From: Haliclystus octoradiatus
Lineage: Eukaryota > Cnidaria > Staurozoa > Stauromedusae > Haliclystidae
DNA length: 64,000 bases
Direction: 5' to 3'
Assembly: GCA_916610825.1 (NCBI GenBank)
Contig: OU744447.1
Span: 3,832,146 to 3,896,145, forward strand
The translations under genes were made by a program, and so were the position numbers. Below, one piece after another: positions 50,201 to 59,429 of this stretch (position 1 is its first letter; each line of letters opens with the position of its first letter). The notes under the pieces are model-generated. The model saw only the letters and a program-made list of their open reading frames with translations. It did no database searches and was not told the DNA's origin.

Positions 50201-50909
50201 CGGGTGGCTTCGGTAGGGCGACACCGTCCACATTACTTTACTTTATATTCAATAAAACATGTATAAATATGTGGCCAATAATGTAAGGGTATATTTATAA
50301 TTGAATGAGATTAAACACTTAAACATCTAATGAAATAAGGGTATATGTGAGAACTTTTATATACACAAGCATTTTTTTCTTTTCATGAATGTGTAAAGTA
50401 TACCATCTTCTTCCGATTCATTGTATAAAGTTTCATGTAATCAATTGATCTCAAAACATTGTTAACCTGTTACGAAGACTATATAGAGAGACTGGAAGGC
50501 TACCTAAATTATACTTGTTAGATATCTCGTTTTATTCTACATTTAAATAAATGAATGGCGATTTAGCTTGAAATAGTAAAATAGATATTTAAATCGGTTT
50601 CAATAGAAATCAATAGTCTCCGATGATAACAGGGTAAAATGATTGAGAGCGTATAAAATAGCATCCACTCTCGTTGAGATTTCGAAACAGAGTCAAATGC
50701 AGTTAATTAGCTAACGAGCAATACACAGGTGAAAGGGGAAGTTGATAATAATCTAGCTATATGCTAATACGCATCAAACCCGTTTAAAAATAAAAATAAA
50801 TATATATAAATTATTGAGACCGGTAATTCAATTATTGCTAGTTATATTACCTGGCATTTCCTGCACATGCAATTAAAGCAAGTAATAAAAATGTGATAGT
50901 TCTTTCCAT
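41299..50909 (-). CDS. secreted trypsin-family serine protease D
   Basis: Exons in coding order are 50851-50909, 49104-49348, 47557-47802 and 41299-41666, in phases 2, 1 and 1, giving 305 aa with no lesion. It has a short signal peptide (MERTITFLLLALIACAGNA) and a His-rich propeptide (HYHKHDKHDG). Arg precedes MIKGK at the activation junction. The catalytic His is in LTVAHC, Asp in FDLALLKF and Ser in TPCLGDSGSP, with Thr at position 189. The second half of exon 3 is about 95% identical at nucleotide level to gene A, although the first half is not, suggesting gene conversion. Intron 3 is about 5.9 kb and is packed with mobile elements, including a retrozyme-like unit. A possible AATAAA is at 41174-41179, about 120 bases past the stop. 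Confidence 0.9.
41935..42011 (+). ncRNA. type I hammerhead ribozyme, copy 1
   Basis: Core blocks are CTGATGAG (41962-41969), CGAAA (41984-41988) and GTC (41994-41996), with predicted cleavage after 41996. Stem I has a proximal helix GGTCT/AGACC and a distal helix TGACGAG/CTCATCA with one mismatch. Stem II is TTTCT/AGGAG around TGGC. Stem III is two pairs closed by ACGT. The tiny stem III is typical of hammerheads in animal retroelements, which often work best as dimers. Confidence 0.88.
42118..42194 (+). ncRNA. type I hammerhead ribozyme, copy 2
   Basis: Same fold as copy 1 with better pairing: distal stem I TGACGAG/CTCGTCA is perfect over 7 bp, proximal stem I is GGTCT/AGACC, and stem II is TTCCT/AGGAA. 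Core blocks are CTGATGAG (42145-42152), CGAAA and GTC (42177-42179), with predicted cleavage after 42179, 183 nt after the first site. Confidence 0.9.
42527..42638. mobile_element. short foldback MITE
   Basis: TAGAAACGAGAAG...CTCAGAGTTT on the left is mirrored by AAACTCGGAGTAACGGAGGA...CTCGTTTCTA on the right. The whole ~112 bases fold into one hairpin around CTCCTCAGAAGGAGGAG. A related arm (CCGTTACTCGGAGTTT) recurs inside the element at 46936. Confidence 0.75.
42639..44569. other. intron 3 of protease D: no gene seen
   Basis: AT-rich intronic DNA. No open frame with recognisable content, no RNA gene. Confidence 0.4.
44570..44700 (-). mobile_element. LINE endonuclease fragment (3' part of the domain)
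   Basis: Reverse-complement translation gives FGLKQLTKKPCRITD, SKALIDIIASN and DIGDHDMV. This is the C-terminal signature of the apurinic-type endonuclease of non-LTR retrotransposons (a TRIT...LID...SDHD pattern). The SDH serine is replaced by Gly. Only this short piece is recognisable. Confidence 0.7.
44841..45270 (-). other. decayed coding remnant, not identified
   Basis: A 97-codon open frame lies at 44841-45134, and an alternative frame of the same strand continues upstream with DPHPFVDNSERVLQVRNDGT. The change of the best frame suggests a frameshifted old coding sequence, probably from a transposable element since a LINE fragment adjoins it. I do not recognise a family. Confidence 0.3.
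45670..45868 (+). mobile_element. piggyBac-type MITE, copy 1
   Basis: 199 bp with terminal inverted repeats AGGAGCAAAAATGACCGGC and GCCGGTCAATTTTTCCCCT. Flanks are TTGA on the left and TTAA on the right, so a TTAA target site with one mutation. Its inner open frame matches the one in copy 2 at 51676-51873 on the opposite strand and is carried by the element, not a gene. Confidence 0.8.
46086..46266. mobile_element. foldback MITE
   Basis: AATAGAAAACG...GTACTCTAATACGAACAC on the left pairs with GTGTTCGTATCAGAGTAC...CGTTTTCTATT on the right, with about 180 bases in total. The middle also pairs (AATCACGAGCAAG with GCGAGTGATT). No coding content. Confidence 0.75.
46936..47116. mobile_element. MITE with ~25-bp terminal inverted repeats
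   Basis: The left end ATAGACACAAAAATGAGGC and the right end GCCTCATATCTGTGTCTAT are inverted copies. The interior includes CCGTTACTCGGAGTTTCACGCG, shared with the foldback at 42527-42638. Confidence 0.7.
48745..48995. repeat. dispersed repeat, partner of 40650-40990
   Basis: TCGATAATTTTTGACGGGGA and TGTGCCATTTTCAAAAAT match the earlier copy with substitutions. It lies in intron 2 of protease D. The rest of that intron (47803-49103) shows no gene. Confidence 0.5.
49875..50243 (+). mobile_element. full-length SINE family 1 with 13-bp target-site duplication
   Basis: tRNA-like head (GATTAGCTTAGTTGGCAGAG, box B GTGGTTCAAATCC), long body and the conserved tail GTAGGGCGACACCGTCCACA. Flanking TATATTCAATAAA at 49862-49874 and 50244-50256 is a perfect duplication, proving retrotransposition. 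It lies in intron 1 of protease D. Confidence 0.93.
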
Positions 50910-51671
50910 GCTGTATTTCTGCCTGTCTTCACAATAGATTACCAAATAAACTTTTGTTACAATCAATATGTAATTATTAAAAGATCATACATAATTAATT
51001 GTATATCCATATATTGTTTATGAATTGATTAGCCATGCGTTTGCTTGCTTTCTCGAATCATTAGGTCTTTTCACCCCACTTCTCCAGCTGTAGACGCTTA
51101 ACTGGATTCGATAAATATAAAGCTAAAAAAAAAGATTCCTGATGCTACATGCGCTTTTGCTGCTTCTATAAATGGCGCTTCGTCATTGGTCTCCTCTAAT
51201 ACCCATGAATCCGTTGAAAAATGTACCATGTCAGGATGCAAGAAGACAATTGTTACACATTGTAACAAGACATTAGACAACACATTACAACTGTTAGTTG
51301 TAAATATGCGTCAAATCTCACTTGCGCTGAATTATAAATCGCAATATCTACTGATTGATTTAGTTCTCTAAATTCTAATATAGGTTTAATCATATTTTAG
51401 CCTTTTTCTCAACGGAAAACAATAGTATTAAAACTTTACGCGAACCATGAACAGTTCGTCTTAAGGTATTAAATATCTTTTATATATCCATTCTTGGATT
51501 TTTGTCTCAAATCCTAATGATGTCTCGTCGTTCATTTTATGACAGTGTTTTCATAAATTTCAGAGGTTCTCTGTTAACCCATTTTCATTCAATGCTCCAG
51601 TTCAATCCCTTGTTACTTTATTGGGAATTTTAATCTTCCATCAATTGATTGTTCCTTGAACCCATTTTCAT
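50910..51671. other. 5' flank of protease D
   Basis: No gene recognised. Overlapping opposite-strand frames near 51098-51371 lack any known domain. Confidence 0.4.
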
Positions 51672-51675
51672 TTAA

Positions 51676-51873
51676 AGGGGCAAAATTGACCGGCGACCGC
51701 TGCGAGACAATTTGAATTTATGCTTAGCGTAATTCAACCGTCTCGCTTTGAAACTATTGTTATACGCAAGCCTAATTTGTAATAAATTCATGTCAACAAT
51801 GTACATTGTGTTATAAACAATAAACATGCACGTGATCCTAAGTGCGGAGCGCCTGCCGGTCATTTTTGCTCCT
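51676..51873 (-). mobile_element. piggyBac-type MITE, copy 2, with TTAA duplication
   Basis: 198 bp bounded by AGGGGCAAAATTGACCGGC and GCCGGTCATTTTTGCTCCT, with intact TTAA on both sides (51672-51675 and 51874-51877). It is the reverse-oriented sister of the element at 45670-45868. TTAA duplication plus these ends fits the piggyBac superfamily. No transposase. Confidence 0.88.
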
Positions 51874-51892
51874 TTAATGCCCCAGTTTGTAC

Positions 51893-52291
51893 CTACTCAG
51901 CTTCAAAATTGTTATTGTCAATCTGAATTTGATTTCTTTTATCAGGAACGGAAGAATTAAGTTCGATGTCATAAGACGGAAAAGCTTTGTCACGGATGTT
52001 ATTGTTTGTATCATACTCAGTAGTGTCGCATGCAGCTGTAACATTAGAGAGATTTCCCAAAATACCATTGATCATTTTTTGATATAACAAAACACAGAAT
52101 ACAATTTTCCGTATACTTGATAAATTAATGTCCACATACTGGTGAATAATCCAATCAAAATTTGAATAATCTATTATGACAACATAGCCTGTGCAACTAT
52201 TTAGCTTTGAAGTAGTGATACAATTTGATACTATACCGTAATAGATGACCCTGTATCTAAAATTGCTATATGATTCATTTTGTAAATACAA
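51893..52291 (-). other. open frame of unknown nature, 132 codons
   Basis: The longest unexplained frame outside repeats. It has a hydrophobic middle (IVFCVLLYQ) and an acidic, Asn-rich C-terminal end (DTNNNIRDKAF, IQIDNNNFEAE). I recognise no domain. It could be a terminal exon of an unseen gene or chance in AT-rich DNA. Confidence 0.2.
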
Positions 52292-52681
52292 ACATTTATG
52301 TACAATAAACCATTTACTTTATGGCCACAGCCAGTTCCACAGAAGCCGCAACACTAAATTCGTTTACCGCAGACAGTTCGAAGCATCCTACGGTGATGTC
52401 AGCTTTATGTCCACAGCGATAACAGATCACGTTTTCATCTTCGTTTTCATTATTTAATATATCGTTTTAATTGATTGTGGCTGTATTTGACTTTTAAACC
52501 AGCATTTGTTCTTCTTTTATCCTCTCTTGTTAGATATTTCACATTGAATATTCGTTCCGAGCAACTACACGACTTTCAAATATTTCGTTCTTAGGAACAA
52601 ATGTTCGATGATTGTGGTGATCTTATCGTGCTCACTCGCCGTGATAGAAATGTTTACAGTATGAACATCACTTAACTTTCA

Positions 52682-53052
52682 GAGGAGGATTAGCTCAGAT
52701 GGCAGAGCAACCGAACTTCAGATCGGATCATATCTGATCCACCGTGGTTTAAATCGCCCTAAGGTCAACTCAACCTTGACTTTATCTGAAACATCAAATG
52801 AGTACAATCTGAGGATGGCGGATGGAATGGTCCAGAGGGAATTGCATTGTGAGTAGCTGCAGCGCATCGTGGCGCATTGATAATCAAGACCTATCTGCCA
52901 TGAAATCTGTTGAAATTGATCTGCAGTGTCGCGGCTGATATCAACAAAGAGCGTTTAAAATCATTGCTTTCAGCGAAAAAAGCCACTCATCTAGAAATAG
53001 GGGAGTGGTACGGGTGCCTTCGGTAGGGCGACACCGTCTACATTACTTTTTT
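52682..53052 (+). mobile_element. full-length SINE family 1 with 10-bp target-site duplication
   Basis: tRNA-like head (GGATTAGCTCAGATGGCAGA), same body and tail as at 49875, ending in a T-rich stretch. The duplication TTAACTTTCA lies at 52672-52681 and 53053-53062. Confidence 0.92.
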
Positions 53053-53062
53053 TTAACTTTCA

Positions 53063-53649
53063 TTCTCCGTTTTTCAAGATTTGGAATTCTCACTTTTCAA
53101 ATGCTTATTTCTCAAAAGATACTTATCAATTTATCGAAAAAAAAACTTGGAAAAGTAATCAAGTCACTTCGTAAAAATTTTGATTTTCGATTTTGTATGC
53201 ATTGAGCCTATTGTTTGAAATGTTACACCAAAATATCATGTTCTGGAAGAGAATTACTTTTATTTGAGGTTTGGGATTTCGATTTTAAATGTCTGAAAAA
53301 TTTGCTTTCATCCGTGCACATATTTTCATTTAACATATTTTCAGTTGGATATACGGGATGTCATTTTCGACATTCTTTTGCATTTCTTATGCACCTCTTC
53401 AAATGTTACCAAACGACCACGGAAATATGGGTTGCTAAGAAGTCTTATTAAGAGAAGAATTGCATTGTTTAGCCTGGATTTTTGTGCTGAACAAGACTTG
53501 ATATACCACAGATTCTTATATGATGATTATGATAAGGATGATAATGATAATGGCGATCCTATAGTCACGAATAGAAACAAACGTTCATGATTTCAGGTCC
53601 TCATTCTTGTGTCTAAAGTGTTTCATTGCATAGCTAAATCTGATTTGAA
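53063..53649. other. stretch without an assigned gene
   Basis: Overlapping short open frames in three registers of the plus strand without recognisable domains. An acidic Asp/Asn-rich run (DDYDKDDNDNGD) occurs near 53520-53560. Confidence 0.35.
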
Positions 53650-54457
53650 ATAATGTTATCAGCACATAGTAAAATCATCAGATGTAGCATATGTCAAGCT
53701 AGAGGTGAGGCTTTCATCAAGAACGGACGTGTTTCGGCACGCGGTTTCTGTTTGAAATTTTATTGGCCTTTATGCGCACTTTTATTAGTTGCTTCGGTAG
53801 CCAGAAAACTACCATCATTCAACCTCCCCAATTAAAACTTAAGCCAAGGTTTTATCGACGAGGTTTCCGTTCTCAGAAATCACTTGCTGCAAGAAGAAAG
53901 CGTAACTCCGAACATCGTAATAGAAACAGAAATCGTCACAAACCGAAGGCTTCAAGTTTTATTGGATCAGAACTGCGATCTCGCAATCGAGTTCCAAATG
54001 GAGATAGCACATTATCTTCTTCAGTGAGAATCCCTCTCCGCCTAATCGTATTGCTAGGTTCAAATCCAGAACCTTGAAGTGTCCGTGGCAACAGAACGAG
54101 TTAGCTACACTCACACGTTAGTTAAATTGTTTGTTTGTTGCTGTTCAGGAACATCGTATTATCCACGATGAACCTATTCCTTATGTTGATTTAGATAATA
54201 AATGTACTTTTATTACATCGTCTGCTGAATGTTATGGTGTTGGTGGTGTAGAATGTATGTGTAATCCGTGTGTTGATGTTCGTTATGTTCGTGTAAAGTT
54301 TCATTCATCCCGTATTTTAGAATTGTCTGTTAAATTATTTGATCGTATCTTACATGTTTTCTCTGTTTACTCTCCCACTGCTGGCAGACAGATCGAGGCC
54401 TCCCTTTTCTTTGCCCAGTTATCTTCAATCTTAGTTAATATACCATCCCGTGATGCT
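53650..54457 (+). mobile_element. LINE endonuclease fragment cut by the BEL LTR
   Basis: 54070-54457 translates to VQEHRIIHDEPIPYVDL, CTFITSSAECYGVGGV and LHVFSVYSPTAG, the N-terminal half of an exonuclease-endonuclease-phosphatase domain of non-LTR retrotransposons. The expected start (FKSRTLKCPWQQNELATLT) lies just upstream, with a stop between the two. The frame is abruptly ended at SRDA by the BEL LTR edge at 54458. The basic region 53763-54077 may be its upstream part. Confidence 0.65.
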
Positions 54458-55222
54458 TGTTTTGCCAAGTATAAAAATCCTTTGATTATTCTCCCTGGTC
54501 TTCTCTTGAATAAAAGGAACACGTCGAAGGTTGTACGCATTAAAATACAATCTCTTCGTAAAAAAAAACTAATAGTATACTTGTAAACAATAAAGTGTAC
54601 CTTTGTACAAATCTCTTTGATCGCTGTTTAATAACTATCGTTTCAAACGTTGAACATTCTCCTGATTTACATTTGTGGTCTATGCCTATTTATTTACATT
54701 TAGAATAATGATTCAGCAATTTTATATCTGACAAGCTCATCAAACATATATAGAATTGATATAATATGCACAAAACTAACCATTAAATTGTCTCAATAAG
54801 CACAATTTTATGTTTACGAAGTTTGTTTACTTTTGATTTACGCTTACATGTGCGTAGTCTATATTTAGTATAACGTAATTCTCTATATTTAATGTTTCCG
54901 ATCTATTATCTTAAAATAGAATGATAGATGTTTATTTAATCATGTAAAACACTTAATAATAATAATATACTAATCGGAGTAGTTGAAAGTTAATTAGTGA
55001 TACATAATAAGGTTAATCCCTGAAGCAATCAATGCTTGTTTATTTGGGATACCTGTAAATTTATAAAATGATTGAAGAAATGTTATATTTAGATAATTTT
55101 GTAAAATTTAAAATGTAAGACATTAAGTAAAATGATGCAAGGCATTAATCAGCTTATACATTATTCATCCAATTTATGTTATTTATTATATTATAAAACT
55201 ATTACTTATGTTAATCAAAACA
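54458..55222 (-). repeat. 3' LTR of the BEL/Pao element
   Basis: On the minus strand the LTR begins TGTTTTG and ends CAAAACA, a perfect 7-bp terminal inversion. It is near-identical to 61723-62486 with scattered substitutions. Confidence 0.9.
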
Positions 55223-55280
55223 CTCCCCCCTAGTGAGGTTACTTTAAATATTAAACAAAGTCATTGAACGATATATTTGA

Positions 55281-56813
55281 TTAATTCTCAATTGCAGTGA
55301 TGAGTTCTTCAGTTTCTTCAATAGATCTTGCTGCAATTTCGTCTTTTGTTGCAAAGATTTCCAGTTTTGTTACTGGTCTATCATATTTACCTGTCTTACT
55401 TTTAATTTGAACTTTTCTGACTAGGCCATCTCTTCCAGGGTTTGTAGCTAATACTATGGCGACTGGCCATATTGCTCTTGGAGCTGCCCCGTTCAAACTA
55501 GTCTTTTTCACAATAACGAGGTCACCAACTTCTACATTTCTTGATTTAAAAACCATTTGCTTCTGCACAACATAATATTTGGTATGTTTGATCTCCAATA
55601 GTTCCAAAATTTTTGAACTCTCTTTTGAATTGCTGACATGCGATCACAAGGATGTATCTTTGCTTCATCAACTGGCTGTGATAGGATCATGTTGTGACCA
55701 TAAAGTAACGAATTTGGTGTAATCATCTCATTCATATTTGTTGAATCTGCTGATGAACCTGGCCATAACGGTCTAGAGTTGATAAGGTATATATTATCTC
55801 TGATAATGCTGTGATCCACTCATCAGGTTTCAGTGATTTGTTGTAGCAATCTGTCATCGCATCTAATGCTTTTCGGACTACTTTGACAAAAATTTCCACA
55901 ACACCGTTTTGATGTGATGCTGTTGGACAGTTCCATAACCAAGTAAAACCCTGTCCAGCAACACCATTTTCCAACATTTGTAGATCCAAATCTTCATTAA
56001 TCTTTCTACTTTTGATAATGCTCCTACTAAATTTGGTTCATCATCACTGTAAAATTGGATCGGATGTATCCCTCTTATGCTTATGAATCTTCGCAGGGCC
56101 ATTAGAAACTTCTCTGATGATAATCCTTCGCCTCCGTCTTGACTGTAACAATATTCCAAGTGTATAGCACGGCTTACTGTGCACACAAATACTACCACAT
56201 GTGCGTCTTTTACGACTCGACGGCGCAGAATAGTCCTTAAAGGACTAAAGAAATCCAAAGCTGTTTTCCGAAAGGTTGGGTACTTTGAGTCCAGACGAAC
56301 GCTAGGTATTTGACCCATCTGTTGTTCCAATAGTGGTCTTTTTCTTGTCCTGCAAAATAGGCAATCTTTGCTAGTTTGCTTCAACAACTTGTTAACTCCT
56401 ACGATCCACAATCCTTCTTGTTCGATTGCAGCTCTTACACGTCTAATGCCACTATGTCCTGTTTTGTGATGAAAATCTTCAACAATCATTTTAATAATTC
56501 TTCGATGTATGCTTGATATAAAAGTTACATCGTCTTTGTTCATTTTTGGAAGGATTAAAGGAGCAACCAATCCTGGATTGAATTCTTTAGCATGATCCAG
56601 ACGTCCACCCAATCGACATAGGTTATCTTTACCATTAAAGAATGGACACAGCTTCTTCAAATTGTCATGCTTCCAATTTTCATTTGCATGAAGGGTTTTG
56701 TAGATCTTCTCTGCTCCATCACATCCATGTTGCTCTATGCTTCTAACTGCTGTAGTCCAATCTTTTGCTTCATTTGCCAACTTCAAAATCTCCTCAGCAG
56801 TCTCTTTATCCAT
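55281..56813 (-). pseudogene. BEL/Pao integrase region, frameshifted
   Basis: The first frame (56813 to 55878) has the HHCC zinc module (HHKTGHSG, CLFCR), then the core with Asp in ALDFFSP and Asp in FYSDD. The frame then shifts. The rest, including the catalytic Glu in HQNGVVEIF, lies in the frame at 55732-55989, followed by further frames at 55532-55819 and 55281-55607. The last carries the C-terminal DUF-like beta region (VGDLVIVKK, NPGRDGLVRKV). At least three frame changes make it non-functional. Confidence 0.88.
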
Positions 56814-57749
56814 TAACTTTGTTTACCATTATCTGTTATTAGGAATAACGAATTGGCACTTTTTATTGGTCTCCTTGTCTTCTTTTTCAACTTCCTTGGT
56901 GGCTTAATTTCTTTTGGATGCCTGGTGGCTTCAATCTCTTCAGAAATTTCCTCAGTTTCAAATTTTGGAAGTGTTTCTTTTTGTACGAATTTTGGTCCTT
57001 CGTGCCATCTTTCAAGTTCAGCGTCGTTCATCTTGGTGAGTGGATCAGCAGGATTTTGTTTAAAAGGAACATACTGAAATTCATCTATATTTGCCAACTC
57101 TTGAATCTCTGCAATCTTGTTTCCACAAATGCCTTCATTTGCTGTGTTGTTGACCTGATCCAATGTAGAACTACTTTTGAGTCTATCCAATAGTGCATTG
57201 ACAAAGGTTTCATCCGAAGTGCTGAAATTACATTCTGAGTGAGACGGACCATTATCAATGATGCCACCAGCTCAGTTCTTGCTATTGTCCAGCCTTTGAC
57301 AGGTGTGACCAATGCCTTTGCTGCTACAAAGTTTATTTTGAACTTTCCTTCACCCAAATTCCTTCTCAGAAACAAGCAAGCACCAAAGCACTTTTCTCCA
57401 CCGTCAGCAAAAGCATGGAGTTCTGGTTGACCAATTGCATTTCTTGGCTTCATACATCTGTTGATTGTTGTATTCAACTTGTTTCCAACTTTTTCAATGT
57501 TGTCCTTCCAATATTCCTTTTCTTCATTGCTGATGACAGTGTCCCAATTGTAACCAGCTCGCCAAAGACTTTGGAATGGTATACGCAGGTTGAGACCTGC
57601 CGGTGCTAACATACCAAGGGGGTCCCAGATTTTTGCGATTAGGCCAAGTTGATTTATTTTGGTGAAGTTTTATTGTAGCTGCCAATCTTTTGGTAAGCTT
57701 TTGCATTTCAGTGAAATAACATCAATATCTTTATTCCAATGATGACCAA
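56813..57749 (-). pseudogene. BEL/Pao RT connection and RNase H region
   Basis: It contains WNKDIDVISL, KIWDPLGMLAPAGLNLRIP and FQSLWRAGYNWD, typical of the segment after the RT catalytic core in Pao elements. The RNase H follows with ELHAFADGGEKCFGACLFLR, TELVASLIM and MHYWIDSKVVLHWI. Frames change near 57560-57690 and 57085-57190. Confidence 0.85.
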
Positions 57750-58605
57750 AGGGCCATTTACACTGCAGCAAAAAAGGCACGGTACTAGTCAATTAACACC
57801 CGAGGTGTTAACTAGGATGCGGCCCGTGCTGTTTTTTTCAGGGTTTACACAGCTTATTAAAAACTGTTTTCAAGATCGCCCGTGCCTAGTTTTACGCGGG
57901 CCGAGATTGAAAACTCACAAACTGAATTATAGGTTTCTCATTATTTAATGGTTTTACAGGTGAAATTCGATAAATTGAGATTCAATTATGTTAAATAACT
58001 TGTAAGGATTCCGTTGAACTGAAAATCACTATGTTTTTCATCAATTATAATATTTAAATTTTTGTTACATTCCTATCTCCATTGAGCAAAATTCAAATAC
58101 ATTTGGGTTAGTCTTTCACCTCCTGAACATGCTACCACGCCAGATCAGTATTTCTGTGACAAAAGACACATCTAAATTTACGCTCTGCACTCGTAGTTAC
58201 AATTTGCATAATTAAACCTTATACTACGGAAACTTCATTAATTTTCAAAAGAAATACGTAACGAAATATGCTTAATGTGCTTATCTAGCTTTGGTAATCT
58301 TTAGTCTGTTACTGATTTTATTAGAAAACCTCAGAATTCCACTGTAAAGAGACGCAACTTCTACGATGACGTCATAATTACTGCAAAACGGCACGGTGCC
58401 CACTTTTTGAGCGGGCCGAGACTACCTCGAGAAATGATCTCGGCCCGATCAAAATAGTAGGCACGGTGCCGCTTTTTAATGTCTGAAAAAGCCGTTTAGA
58501 CAGTGTTTTTGCTTGGCCTGTGCTCAAAAACACTTGACACCTTCACACCTTTGATGTGTTAATTGACGAGTACCGTGCCTATTTTGCTGCAGTGTAAATG
58601 ACCCT
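57750..58605. mobile_element. non-autonomous DNA transposon inside the BEL reverse transcriptase
   Basis: 856 bp with inverted ends of at least 45 bp: AGGGCCATTTACACTGCAGC on the left against AGGGTCATTTACACTGCAGC read from the right. The GGCACGGT motif is repeated in both orientations inside. A 3-bp CAA on both sides may be the duplication. No transposase. Superfamily uncertain. Confidence 0.85.
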
Positions 58606-59429
58606 CAAGTATCATAGTAGTCAATCTCTGTACCAATTGGCCACTTTTCTTCAAATGTTGCTGCTAAGAAGTGAAGTGATGCTTGTGAAAGATCAGGACT
58701 TGGTGGATCTCCAAATACCAGACGTTGCCATTCAAACATTCTTGGTTGTATGTTGTTCTTTTCAATCCACATGAATCGATGGTACTTTCGGTTTTCTGGT
58801 CCAATTGCAATCATGTTGAACATCTTCTTTATGTCTCCAGTGAAGGCGATCTCATCATCGCGAAAATTGATAAGTATTTTGAACAGTGAGTTGAGTAGGT
58901 CAGGTCCTTTTTCTAGAGCAGTGGACAGTGAATGGCCATGATATTTCCTTGCTGAGTTCCATGCCATTCTTTTAGAGGTTGAAGAACTTTCCCTTTCAAC
59001 GATGAGATGCTCAATATAGAATGCTGCCTCCCCTTTATTGTGTTTGACATCTTGGACAAATCCAGAGTTGATTACATCTTCATTAACAGCTGCATATTGT
59101 TCATATTCACCAGTCTCTATCAATTTGTTGGTTTTTCTTCTTAAATAGCAAAATACTTCATGATAGTTATTTTCTAGCAGATCTGGATAACCAGTTTTCC
59201 ATAGTAACCGAACTTCCACATAACCTTCATCATTCAGCTTTGTGTTAATGGCTTTATCAATAAAACGTGCTTCATCTATCTTTTTATTACTGCAGACGCA
59301 TTTCTTTACTGCGTTGACACCAACAAAATCACATGTGATCATCTTCTTCACTTTGGCTGCTTCTTCGTCGTCATTGGTTTGAACATATTTGGACAGATGA
59401 TACGTTCTTTGTTTTCGTCATTCTTTTAC
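58606..59429 (-). pseudogene. BEL/Pao reverse transcriptase, N-terminal part
   Basis: It shows the Pao-type RT blocks RMAWNSARKYHGHSLSTALE, GPDLLNSLF, FTGDIKKMF (first catalytic Asp), HRFMWIE and LVFGDPPSPDLSQ. It stops at IDYYDT where the transposon at 57750-58605 begins. The YVDD catalytic box and about 80-100 following residues are not found on either side, so they were lost and the RT is dead. Confidence 0.88.

Noticed and set aside
57739-57948. Plus-strand frame at the edge of the BEL reverse transcriptase
   Set aside because: It is a shadow across the inverted-repeat transposon end, with no homologous content.
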